Origin: Bacillus niameyensis
GTDB taxonomy: Bacteria; Bacillota; Bacilli; Bacillales; Bacillaceae_C
NCBI RefSeq assembly: GCF_001375535.1
Contig: NZ_LN831197.1
Span: 3,204,780-3,268,779, forward strand
Length of the DNA: 64,000 nucleotides
Direction of reading: 5' to 3'
Shown here: positions 1-7,608 of the stretch, one piece after another
Layout of the letters: every line of letters begins with the position of its first letter
How positions within the stretch are numbered: position 1 is the first letter of the stretch
Notes under the pieces: generated by a model
What the model was told of the DNA's origin: nothing
The model's input: only the letters and a program-made list of their open reading frames with translations
The model's database searches: none
Translations under genes and position numbers: made by a program

Positions 1-593
1 TTAATCGTTGGTACAATAAATTAAAAAGTTATTATTATGCTGCATTACGAAACGGGAGGAGTTCAAAAGAGGGTCAAAGATATTCAAAAAGATTAAGCAA
101 GTTAGACAGCAAGCGTCATAATCAAATCAAAGATTTCTTTCATAAAGTGAGTTTTAACATTGTGAAAGTAGCAAAAGAACATCGCATCGATACCATCATT
201 ATCGGTAAAAATATGGATTGGAAACAGAAAGTCGCTTTAGGCTCCAAAAATAATCAAAATTTTGTTCAAATCCCACATGCGATGTTGGTGTCAATGATTC
301 GGTACAAAGCAAATACCGAGGGCATAGCCGTCATTGAAACAGAAGAAAGCTATACATCTCGAGCAAGCTTTTTAGATGAAGACCCGATCCCAACCTACAA
401 ATCGGGGGAAAAAAGTGATGACATCTTTAGCGGAAAGCGAATCTCGAGAGGGATGTACCGTTCAAAAAAAGGAATTTTAATCAACGCCGATGTAAATGGC
501 TCGGTGAATATACTAAGAAAAGTAGTCCCAAAGGCATTTGCCAACGGGATAGCGGTTGTGTGTACCCAGCCTCTAGCGGTCAATGTGCATTAG
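1..593 (+). CDS. tnpB: TnpB/IS1341-type RNA-guided nuclease, 3' part
   Basis: The reading frame is open from base 3 to the stop at 593, so the gene enters from outside the window; an internal ATG at 147 is not the true start. The protein is the C-terminal part of a TnpB (OrfB of IS200/IS605 elements). The segment ESYTSRASFLDED carries the RuvC glutamate and NADVNGSVNILRK carries the final RuvC aspartate. Between them this lineage has no zinc-ribbon cysteines; the stretch YKSGEKSDDIFSGKR replaces it, a variant I recall from other IS1341-type proteins. TnpB proteins cut DNA guided by an RNA made from the element's right end. No TnpA is visible in the window. Confidence 0.9.
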   Translation, partial: NRWYNKLKSYYYAALRNGRSSKEGQRYSKRLSKLDSKRHNQIKDFFHKVSFNIVKVAKEHRIDTIIIGKNMDWKQKVALGSKNNQNFVQIPHAMLVSMIRYKANTEGIAVIETEESYTSRASFLDEDPIPTYKSGEKSDDIFSGKRISRGMYRSKKGILINADVNGSVNILRKVVPKAFANGIAVVCTQPLAVNVH

Positions 594-633
594 CACCAAC
601 CCTGAAACCTGCGACTTCAGTCGTAGGAGGTTC
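500..633 (+). ncRNA. Candidate omega/reRNA scaffold and right end of the TnpB element
   Basis: The last part of tnpB and the bases after it form the expected omega RNA region. A stem-loop at 608-627 (CCTGCGAC, loop TTCA, GTCGTAGG) lies just before GAGGTTCA, which looks like the right end of an IS1341-type element. By analogy the guide would be the roughly 16-20 bases after about 633, which are aldo/keto reductase sequence. The 5' limit of the RNA is a guess, and the boundary is placed by the resumption of the reductase reading frame at 633-636. Confidence 0.5.
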
Positions 634-1394
634 ATGGACCGGAAAAATCGGAAATTGTAATCGGGGAAGTATTGAAGGATAGAGGGGGGAGAGAAGACAT
701 CGTACTTGCAACAAAAGGCGCGCATAAATTTGTCGGAGAGCAGGTGCAAGTAGATAATTCTCCTGACTTTTTGAAAAAGTCGGTGGAGGAAAGTTTGAAA
801 AGGTTGCAGACCGACTATATCGATCTTTACTATATTCATTTTCCTGATAAAGACACACCAAAGGATGAGGCGGTCGGAGCGCTCAAAGAAATGAAAGATA
901 AAGGGATGATCAGAGCAATTGGCGTATCCAATTTCTCTATGGAGCAATTGTTAGAGGCCAATAAAGATGGCTATATTGATGTTTATCAAGGTGGATACAA
1001 CCTTATTGACCGCACAGCGGAAAAAGAATTGCTCCCATATATGAGAGATCATCATATTTCATTTGTTCCATATTTTCCATTAGCATCTGGATTGTTAACT
1101 GGTAAATACGATAAAAATACAGTGCTTACTGAAGCTCAGCTAAAAAGACGTCAATTTCAGGGGCAGGATTATATGAATAATCTAGAAAAGGTGGAGATGC
1201 TCCGTAAAATTGCTGATGAAAAAGGAGCAAAGATAAGTCATGTTGTTTTAGCTTGGTATTTGACAAGAGATACAATTGATTCTGTTATTCCAGGGGCTAA
1301 AAGACCTGATCAAGTTATGGAAAATTTGAAAACTCTAGATACGCATTTAACGGAGGAAGAGATTCAAGAAATCGACCGTATTTTTAGTGAATAA
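634..1394 (+). pseudogene. Aldo/keto reductase, 5' end removed by TnpB element
   Basis: From the element's edge the frame reads GPEKSEIVIGEVLKDR and continues to a stop at 1394, matching an aldo/keto reductase from just after its catalytic Tyr region. The N-terminal 60 or so residues, with the catalytic Asp and Tyr, are missing; the Lys (LATK) and His (YYIHFPD) segments remain. The C-terminal half is complete (AWYLTRDTIDSVIPGAKR). It resembles the IolS/YhdN group of Bacillus NADPH-dependent reductases. A TTG at 672 could begin a 240-residue product, but it would lack half the active site. The 5' part should lie upstream of the element, outside the window. Confidence 0.88.
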
Positions 1395-1424
1395 AGAAAG
1401 GGCTTAGCGGCCCTTTCTTTGTGT
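1393..1424 (+). terminator. Rho-independent terminator after the reductase remnant
   Basis: AAAGAAAGGGC pairs with GCCCTTTCTTT across a 6-base loop, followed by a T/G-rich run. It overlaps the reductase stop codon. Confidence 0.85.
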
Positions 1425-1479
1425 TTGTTAAGTAAATTATAAAATTTTAGCGTGTGGATAAGTTCTAACAGGAAGGTTT

Positions 1480-1687
1480 GTCGTCCAGCTCCAGCGCCTA
1501 GCGACTAGCAAATTTACGTCTTCTTCCTACGATAAGTCAACATCGGCTCATGCTTCGCCGTGTTTCCTTTATCTCAGGCCAACAGGATGTTGGTCAGAAC
1601 GGCGTTGCGCCAGGACGGCGCGTTTTTAGCCGTTCATCCTTATTATTAAAATTTGTACGTCGCTAAACAGGCGCTTGCGCTTTTGTT
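1480..1687. repeat. Intergenic repeat of Bacillaceae type, about 208 bp
   Basis: No gene lies here. The block starts TCCAGCTCCAGCGCCTAGCG and ends GCGCTTGCGCTTTTGTTC. Its ends are imperfect inverted repeats: AGCGCCTAGCGAC at the left against the complement of GTCGCTAAACAGGCGCT at the right. Inner parts also fold, for example CCAACAGGATGTTGG and GCGCCAGGACGGCGC. I recall near-identical sequences between genes in many Bacillus genomes, without an agreed function; this recall is not checked. A short relative may lie at 52270-52350. Confidence 0.6.
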
Positions 1688-1689
1688 CT

Positions 1690-2970
1690 TTAAAATGTTT
1701 TTGTACTGTCCGAAGGGACATTCCTAGTTTTCGGTTCAGGAACACGAGAAAGCAAAACAATACCGATAATGAAGAGAATGACTAAACTGAATACCCCATA
1801 AGAAGTATTACCGGTAATTTGTGCTGTAACTCCAAGTAAAATTGGCCCCATGACAGCAGCGAACTTTCCGATAATATTATAAAACCCAAAAAATTCATTA
1901 GACTTTTCCTTGGGGATCATTTTAGCATAGTAAGAACGGCTCAACGCCTGAATTCCTCCTTGTGACGTAGCAACGAGCATGGCTAAAATCCAAAAATCTA
2001 ATGCAGTTTTTAAGAAGAATGCGTAAATACATACGATGATATAAACAAATATTCCAACATAAAGCATCTTCTTTCCTGTGAACCTTTCTGACAGCTTGCC
2101 AAATAAAATGGAAAAGGGAGCGGCTACAACTTGAGTAAAGAATAAGACAATCAATAAAGTAGTGGCAGATAGCCCTAAATCTGTTCCGTAGGCGGTTGAC
2201 ATCGAAATGATGGTTCCGACGCCATCAATATAAAAGAAGTAAGCTAGCAAAAACAGGAATAATGCCCGATACTTTCGGATATCTTTAAAGGTAGTCCCAA
2301 GGCGCTTAAAACTGTTAATAATTGGTTTAGATTCCCGTTCAATATAATGGAGTTGATAGACGTTTTTAAACATTGGAATCGAAAAGACGCCCCACCAGAT
2401 GGCCGTGATTAAGAAGGCAATTCTACTTGCAGCTGCTGGAGAAAGCGGGAGAATTTCTTTTTGGGACAACAAAATAATCGCGATGCTAATTATAAATGGA
2501 ATTGTACTGCCGATATACCCCAACCCATATCCACGAGTAGAGACTCGGTTCATTTTCTCTTCAGTCGTGATATCAACAAGGAAAGCGTCATAGAAAATAT
2601 TAGCACCAGAAAATCCAATTGTAGCAATCGTATAACAAATTAATAGTGGGAGCCATTGTTCCCCAGGAATGAAAGCAAGTGAGGCAGTTGCCCCGGCTCC
2701 TAAGATAAAAAAGAAAGTAAAAAACTTTTTCTTATAGCCCTGATAATCGGCAATTGTCCCTAGGATTGGGCTAAGTAATGCCAAAATAAACGTTGCAATT
2801 GCAATCGTATAACCAAGATAGGCAGTCGAGTTAACATCACTGACCCCTGCAGCTGAAGCAACCGATTTGTAAAAAATAGGGAATACCGCTGTCGTAATGA
2901 TAATAGAATAGGCTGAATTTGCCCAATCATATAAGATCCAGCTTTTTTCTCCCTTTGTAAATGTCCCCAT
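1690..2970 (-). CDS. MFS transporter, UMF1 family
   Basis: The 426-residue protein has about 12 hydrophobic segments and the N-terminal signature of the UMF1/Atg22-like branch of the major facilitator superfamily (SWILYDWANSAYSIIITTAVFPIF). B. subtilis YxiO belongs to this family, whose bacterial substrates are not well established. GADYQGYKKK-type loop residues between helices 2 and 3 fit an MFS fold. The start ATG follows a purine-rich AAAAAAGGAGATG site. It is transcribed alone, away from the reductase remnant, with 72 bases separating it from the phosphatase gene upstream on the same strand. Confidence 0.85.
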   Translation of the reverse strand: MGTFTKGEKSWILYDWANSAYSIIITTAVFPIFYKSVASAAGVSDVNSTAYLGYTIAIATFILALLSPILGTIADYQGYKKKFFTFFFILGAGATASLAFIPGEQWLPLLICYTIATIGFSGANIFYDAFLVDITTEEKMNRVSTRGYGLGYIGSTIPFIISIAIILLSQKEILPLSPAAASRIAFLITAIWWGVFSIPMFKNVYQLHYIERESKPIINSFKRLGTTFKDIRKYRALFLFLLAYFFYIDGVGTIISMSTAYGTDLGLSATTLLIVLFFTQVVAAPFSILFGKLSERFTGKKMLYVGIFVYIIVCIYAFFLKTALDFWILAMLVATSQGGIQALSRSYYAKMIPKEKSNEFFGFYNIIGKFAAVMGPILLGVTAQITGNTSYGVFSLVILFIIGIVLLSRVPEPKTRNVPSDSTKTF

Positions 2971-3042
2971 AGTATCATCTCCTTTTTTCTATTATATTTG
3001 ATGTGCAATTTGAATAGTTTAGATAATTAAAATTAATTAAGT

Positions 3043-4362
3043 TCATCTCTTAAAAATAATATCGATTACTTTTCCGTCCGTCTCACCTAGATGGATCCCC
3101 AACAATTTAGCCAGAGTTGGTCCTTCATCTGCAAGGTGCATGGTAGGTATAATCTGTTTCTTTCGGATCCCTTTTCCAGAGGCTATGAAAACGGTTGTGT
3201 AATCTTCCTTTTCTGGAGAATATCCATGGGCTGCATGTGTGTAGCGTTTTTCTATCACATCTGTTTCTGTTATTTCGTCAATAAAATTTCCTTCCCAGCT
3301 CTCGTGAAAATAAAATCCTTGGCGAGCTTCTAACATAAAAGCGGCATGGGGATCAGCACCCCTTTTTGCGGCTTCCTTACCTGTCATTATGTTTTCAATT
3401 CCATTTTCTTTATGATCTAAAAGCTCCTGTAGAAGACTTAGAATGGCGTCTTTTGTAAGCAAATCATTGTCATCTTGTAAGTAAATATAGGCAGAGCCAT
3501 CACAACTTTTGCAGTATGCTTTCCAAGCATCGACTTTACCACGCTCATTAATGTGGAGGAGGCCGTGTTCCTTTAGTAATCCATTTATTTTAATAGCCTT
3601 TGATTCATCAAGCGCACTATGATCTCCTAAAGCGATAAGAGTAGTATTTTCATAGACTCCTGTTGTTGTGAGGGCATCGATGATTCTTCCAAGTCGTTTA
3701 TCGTGACGAATCAGGGCAGCATGGGCTTCAGATGAGGAAAACCCGTGAAGATGCCGTTGAGTATCAAGATCAGTAAAGTGGATTAGCATCAAGTTCGGTC
3801 TTTTCGCATGGATTGTATGTACAGCTGATTCAAGGACAAAATCATCTAATTCAGGTTGGCTCAATCCTTTCCGAATATGACCAAACCGTCTATTCATATC
3901 AAGTTGATAGAAAAAGCTGCCATTCAGAAGGGATACTGTTATTTGATTGAGCCAAGGGCGATTTGCAAAAATTTCAGGCATATGATAATCAATATTTGCC
4001 TTTGCAGTTACTGGCCAAAGAAGGGCGGCTGTTTTCATTCCAGCCCTTTTTGCTTCATCATATAAGGTTGTTCCTTGGATATGTGAGCGGTGCCAATACC
4101 AATCAGGGGAGTGTCTGCCGGGTTGTAGTAAAGTATTATTGATAATTCCGTGACGATTAGGGAGATTTCCTGTCACAATGGTTGCATGACAAGGATAAGT
4201 GACGGATGGATAAATAGTCTCCACATTTTTACAGTAAGATGCTGTTTTTAAAAGTTTTCTAAAGTTAGGAAGATGTTCAATGATGGGGAAATCTAAGGAG
4301 GATAGACAATCAAATGAGATAACAATTAAATGCTCAGTCAGACGGTTCATAGTATTATTCAC
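3043..4362 (-). CDS. Alkaline phosphatase family / type I phosphodiesterase
   Basis: At 439 residues this matches the type I phosphodiesterase/nucleotide pyrophosphatase family. Metal and nucleophile motifs are visible: FDC near residue 18, the nucleophile segment YPSVTYPCHATIVTG near 53, the paired Asp/His of IHFTDLDTQRHLHG, LGDHS, and the last His in HAAHGYSP. No signal peptide is seen, so it should be cytoplasmic. Substrate cannot be told from sequence; family members hydrolyse phosphomonoesters or diesters. The gene precedes the UMF1 transporter on the same strand and may be co-transcribed with it. Confidence 0.85.
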   Translation of the reverse strand: MNNTMNRLTEHLIVISFDCLSSLDFPIIEHLPNFRKLLKTASYCKNVETIYPSVTYPCHATIVTGNLPNRHGIINNTLLQPGRHSPDWYWHRSHIQGTTLYDEAKRAGMKTAALLWPVTAKANIDYHMPEIFANRPWLNQITVSLLNGSFFYQLDMNRRFGHIRKGLSQPELDDFVLESAVHTIHAKRPNLMLIHFTDLDTQRHLHGFSSSEAHAALIRHDKRLGRIIDALTTTGVYENTTLIALGDHSALDESKAIKINGLLKEHGLLHINERGKVDAWKAYCKSCDGSAYIYLQDDNDLLTKDAILSLLQELLDHKENGIENIMTGKEAAKRGADPHAAFMLEARQGFYFHESWEGNFIDEITETDVIEKRYTHAAHGYSPEKEDYTTVFIASGKGIRKKQIIPTMHLADEGPTLAKLLGIHLGETDGKVIDIIFKR

Positions 4363-4451
4363 CCTTTCCTATAATCAGTAAATTCCAAATTATATTTCTA
4401 TTATACTGTAGGAGTAGGGAATTATCTTCTTAATCTTAAAATAATCAGCAT

Positions 4452-4486
4452 AATAAAGGGAGTCTCCTATTGAGAGCTCCCTTATT
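4452..4486 (-). terminator. Terminator of sspP
   Basis: On the minus strand AATAAGGGAG pairs with CTCCCTTTATT, just past the sspP stop. Confidence 0.75.
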
Positions 4487-4487
4487 T

Positions 4488-4610
4488 TTACATACCTTTA
4501 CCAGCATGATTTTGACGACTGTGATTTTTATTTTTGGTTTTTTTCGAACCACTTAATGGTTCAGGTTGTCCAGAACGGTTTAACTTGGACTTATTATCAT
4601 TCTTTGACAT
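4488..4610 (-). CDS. sspP: Small acid-soluble spore protein P
   Basis: This 40-codon gene is read directly from the sequence. The product starts MSKNDNKSKLNRSGQPEPLS and ends KNHSRQNHAGKGM. The core GQPEPLSGSKK followed by K/N/H-rich residues is the SspP (formerly CotL) signature; B. subtilis SspP has GQPEPLSGSKKVKNRNH. SspP is a minor spore protein made in the forespore under SigG in B. subtilis. A strong ribosome site (TAGGAGGG) sits 7 bases before the ATG and a terminator follows the stop. It shows that the host makes endospores. The partner gene sspO, adjacent in B. subtilis, is not seen here. Confidence 0.92.
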   Translation of the reverse strand: MSKNDNKSKLNRSGQPEPLSGSKKTKNKNHSRQNHAGKGM

Positions 4611-4771
4611 GTTTTCACCCTCCTATTGAAATGATTACAATTTAGTTTGTCTTAAAATAAAGGAATTATGATTTAATGGAAAATAATGATGAATAATATG
4701 TAGAAATTTTACGAATCATGTATAATTTAGTTATCAATGGAAACACATACATCAGAAAGGAAGACATCAAC

Positions 4772-5788
4772 ATGAGTCATGAACCTTTGATTATAGAAAC
4801 AAGAGCGGGGTTAATTGAAAATATTCACGAAGGTTTGATTTGCGGAGTGAATGATCAACTTAAGTCCATTCATAAAGTCGGAGATGAAGAGCAATACGTC
4901 TACTATCGTTCGGCCTCTAAGCCTATTCAAGCAATCCCGGCATTTATGTCCGGTATTGTGGAGAAATATCAATTGACAGATGAAGAAGCTGCTTTATTTA
5001 CAGCATCCCAACGCGGGGAGACTTATCACATCGCTGCATTAGAATCACTGCTAGAGAAACTGCCCGCAAAGGAAGATTATTTACATTGTGCAGCCTCTCT
5101 ACCTTTAAATCAGGAACCTAGAGATGAAATGATTCGGAATAAAACAGAAAAGAGAAGATTATACCATAACTGTGCAGGGAAGCATTTGGGTTTTCTCGCT
5201 GTTTGTCATGAGCTGGGCTATCCTGTTGAAGGTTACTGGGAAATTGACCATCCCCTTCAACAAGAGCTATTAAGTATACTAGCTACACTTGCTGAGATTC
5301 CTGTCTCTAAAATTAAGGTAGGAGTTGATGGCTGCGGAGTTCCAGTTTTTGCTATCCCGCTTAAAAATATGGCCATTACTTATTTGAAGCTAGCTTGTCC
5401 AGATTTAATTGAAGATGAAGCAATAAGAAATGCTGTCGTTAAAATGGTAAAGGTGATGAATGAACATCCCGATATCGTAGCTTCTGAACATTTTGTTTGC
5501 TCAGTCCTCCTCAGAGATGAAAATATTGTCGCAAAGGGTGGAGCACAAGGAGTATATTGCTTTGGTTTGAAAAGGGAAAGAATCGCATTTGCGTTAAAAG
5601 TACTAAGTGGGTCTGAGGCTGTTTGGCCAAATATTTTGGCATCGATTTTAGAGCAAATCAATTATAGTAATAAGAGTACAATTAACGCCTTACAGGAATT
5701 GCGCCCAGCTATTGTAAAAAATGATGCTGGAATTGAAGTAGGTCAAGTGCAAACGGCATTTTCATTAAAGAATTTAATGGAGGTTTAG
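4772..5788 (+). CDS. L-asparaginase II family protein
   Basis: The 338-residue protein belongs to the PF06089 (asparaginase II, Rhizobium-type) family, unrelated to AnsA/AnsB. Conserved blocks include YRSASKPIQAIP, SQRGETYHIAALE, NCAGKHLGFLA and VGVDGCGVPVFAIPL, where SASKP and NCSGKH-like segments carry the active-site Ser and Lys of the family. I place the start at ATG 4772 because AGAAAGGAAG lies 7-16 bases upstream; an in-frame ATG at 4718 has no such site. Family members hydrolyse asparagine to aspartate and ammonia. The stop is three bases from the cutC start, so the two genes form an operon. Confidence 0.88.
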   Translation: MSHEPLIIETRAGLIENIHEGLICGVNDQLKSIHKVGDEEQYVYYRSASKPIQAIPAFMSGIVEKYQLTDEEAALFTASQRGETYHIAALESLLEKLPAKEDYLHCAASLPLNQEPRDEMIRNKTEKRRLYHNCAGKHLGFLAVCHELGYPVEGYWEIDHPLQQELLSILATLAEIPVSKIKVGVDGCGVPVFAIPLKNMAITYLKLACPDLIEDEAIRNAVVKMVKVMNEHPDIVASEHFVCSVLLRDENIVAKGGAQGVYCFGLKRERIAFALKVLSGSEAVWPNILASILEQINYSNKSTINALQELRPAIVKNDAGIEVGQVQTAFSLKNLMEV

Positions 5789-5791
5789 TCA

Positions 5792-6481
5792 TTGATTATT
5801 GAAGTGATTGTCCAAAACTTTGTTGATGCGATTAAAGCTGAAGAACTAGGTGTTGATCGACTCGAACTTGTATCTGCCATTGAGGAGGGCGGGTTAACTC
5901 CAAGTGCTGGTGTTGTAAAAAGTGTTTTGGAAAATGTCTCGATTCCTGTCCAAGTTATGGTTCGGCCACACGGGTACAGTCATGTCTATTCAAAGGACGA
6001 AATAAAAGTGCTACTTGAAGATATTAAATATTTGCATGAACTTGGTGTGAAAGGAATTGTCATTGGTGCTATAAACCCTGACCATACAGTAAATATAGAT
6101 TTAATAGAGTCTATTATACATCTCGGATTAGATTTAGATATAACATTCCATCGCGCATTCGATGAAGTTCGATCTTTAGAAGAAGCATATAGATCACTTA
6201 TTCCGTATAGCAAACATGTTAAACGAATATTAACATCTGGTGGTAAATCAACATGTTTAGAAGGAGTAAACGAACTCCAAAAGCTAGTTGAACTTTCAAA
6301 AGACTTAAATGGCCCAGAAATTTTACCAGGAGCAGGGTTAAGCTCAACAAACATTAAAGAAATTCATGAACAAGTAAAAGCTAACCAATACCACTTTGGA
6401 AAAGCTGTTAGAATCAATGATTTATTTACGGAAAGCTTTGATTCTAATAAAATAGACGTGTTAAAGGGAGTATTAAAATAA
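5792..6481 (+). CDS. cutC: CutC family TIM-barrel protein
   Basis: The product is 229 residues, the usual CutC length. Signature segments are VMVRPHGYSHVYSKDE, the central TFHRAFDEV and KRILTSGGKST. CutC was named for copper homeostasis, but its enzymatic role is unsettled. The start is TTG 5792, inferred because GGAGG at the end of the asparaginase gene lies 9 bases upstream and there is no closer ATG. It is translationally close to the asparaginase gene and ends with a terminator at about 6500. Confidence 0.9.
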   Translation: MIIEVIVQNFVDAIKAEELGVDRLELVSAIEEGGLTPSAGVVKSVLENVSIPVQVMVRPHGYSHVYSKDEIKVLLEDIKYLHELGVKGIVIGAINPDHTVNIDLIESIIHLGLDLDITFHRAFDEVRSLEEAYRSLIPYSKHVKRILTSGGKSTCLEGVNELQKLVELSKDLNGPEILPGAGLSSTNIKEIHEQVKANQYHFGKAVRINDLFTESFDSNKIDVLKGVLK

Positions 6482-6498
6482 GTCTACTTTCTTTATTA

Positions 6499-6536
6499 GA
6501 AACAAGCATCTTGAATTAAGGTGCTTGTTTTTCTTT
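6499..6536 (+). terminator. Terminator after cutC
   Basis: AAACAAGCA pairs with TGCTTGTTT across a 13-base loop and runs into TTTTTCTTTT. Confidence 0.85.
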
Positions 6537-6607
6537 TATTAAGAAGAAACTAGTCTGAAGGTCACTAAGTCCTTTTATCTATATTTTGAATCTTTAGAAT
6601 ATTTTGG

Positions 6608-6865
6608 TTGACTTTCGAAATACCCTCCTTTATTCTAAAGGTAATATCCAGAATTGATAGAAAAATTGGAGGATTTATCTTTTTGGCCATCATGGGTTAC
6701 ATATAATAGAAGAACAAGTTGAAGCGTTAACTATTACTGTTTGAAAAGGGAAGGAGGACTAATAGGATAGACAACGTGCTGTAATGTTATGGATGAATGA
6801 AACTTACATTCACCTAGTAACTTTTTGCGTGAAGACTTATTGAAAAGATAGTTAGGAGGAGAAAT
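6608..6865 (+). promoter_or_regulatory. Promoter and long leader of calY
   Basis: TTGACT (6608-6613) and TATTCT (6631-6636) are spaced by 17 bases and make a plausible SigA promoter. It would give a leader of about 220 bases before calY. The leader holds two extra purine-rich ribosome-like sites (GGAGGA near 6670 and AAGGAGGAC near 6752) without a convincing ORF after either. No gene is seen in the whole 6537-6865 gap. Confidence 0.5.
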
Positions 6866-7486
6866 ATGGGGATCAAACGAAAATTGGGAATGGGAGTTGC
6901 AAATGCCCTGTTGGCTGTCAGCTTAATCGGTGGAGGAACATATGCTTATTTCAGCGACGAGGCTGAAACAAATAATACCTTTGCAGCAGGTACATTAGAT
7001 TTGAACGTTGATCCATCCGTGATCGTAGAAGTAGATAGCTTAAAACCTGGGGATACGGTCGAAAGATATTTCTATTTAAAAAATGATGGTAGTCTTGATA
7101 TTTCTAAAATCGTTCTTCATACAGAATATGATGTGGAAGATGCAAAAGGTGATAATACAGAGGATTTTGGTAAACATATTATGGTCCACTTCTTGGAAAA
7201 TACGGAGAAAACGGATTTGGATCCGACAACATGGGAGTGGAATTACAATGATATTGTTTCATCTGTAACATTATACGATTTGCAAAATTTAAGGCCAGAT
7301 GCCGTGGAAAAGCTTGTTCCACTCTGGTTAACAGAGCAGAGCGGTTTGGAGGCAGAATCTAATGACCTTATGTATGTCTTAATTGAATTTGTTGACAATG
7401 GCGAAGAGCAGAATCAATTCCAAGGGGATAAATTGAAACTAAAGTGGACGTTTGATGCCCACCAAACGGATGGAACGAACAGGTAA
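6866..7486 (+). CDS. calY: CalY/TasA family matrix protein (camelysin-like)
   Basis: The 206-residue protein starts with a SipW-type signal region: basic start, a hydrophobic stretch (VANALLAVSLIGGGTYAYFSD) and FAAGTLDLNVDPS after it, the hallmark of the camelysin/TasA (M73) family. These exported proteins form fibres of the biofilm matrix. The ribosome site TTAGGAGGAG precedes the ATG. In B. subtilis the gene follows tapA and the dedicated peptidase gene sipW; here it stands alone, so its processing peptidase must be encoded elsewhere. A strong terminator follows. Confidence 0.88.
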   Translation: MGIKRKLGMGVANALLAVSLIGGGTYAYFSDEAETNNTFAAGTLDLNVDPSVIVEVDSLKPGDTVERYFYLKNDGSLDISKIVLHTEYDVEDAKGDNTEDFGKHIMVHFLENTEKTDLDPTTWEWNYNDIVSSVTLYDLQNLRPDAVEKLVPLWLTEQSGLEAESNDLMYVLIEFVDNGEEQNQFQGDKLKLKWTFDAHQTDGTNR

Positions 7487-7496
7487 CTTACAAATT

Positions 7497-7540
7497 AAAG
7501 GAGTGCTTTGGACAAGCCAAAGTACTCCTTTATTTTTGCT
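7497..7540 (+). terminator. Terminator of calY
   Basis: A 15-bp stem, AAAGGAGTGCTTTGG against CCAAAGTACTCCTTT with one mismatch and loop ACAAG, is followed by TATTTTTG. Confidence 0.9.
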
Positions 7541-7608
7541 TAGGGATGCATCCTTGTCTAGCTGCGGAAGAAACTCCTTCATTGTGGAAAGAGCATTGCC
7601 TGTCCGTT

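Noticed and set aside
6640-6865. Leader peptide or sipW remnant before calY
   Set aside because: Two ribosome-like sites occur, but the frames after them close quickly and show no signal-peptidase sequence.
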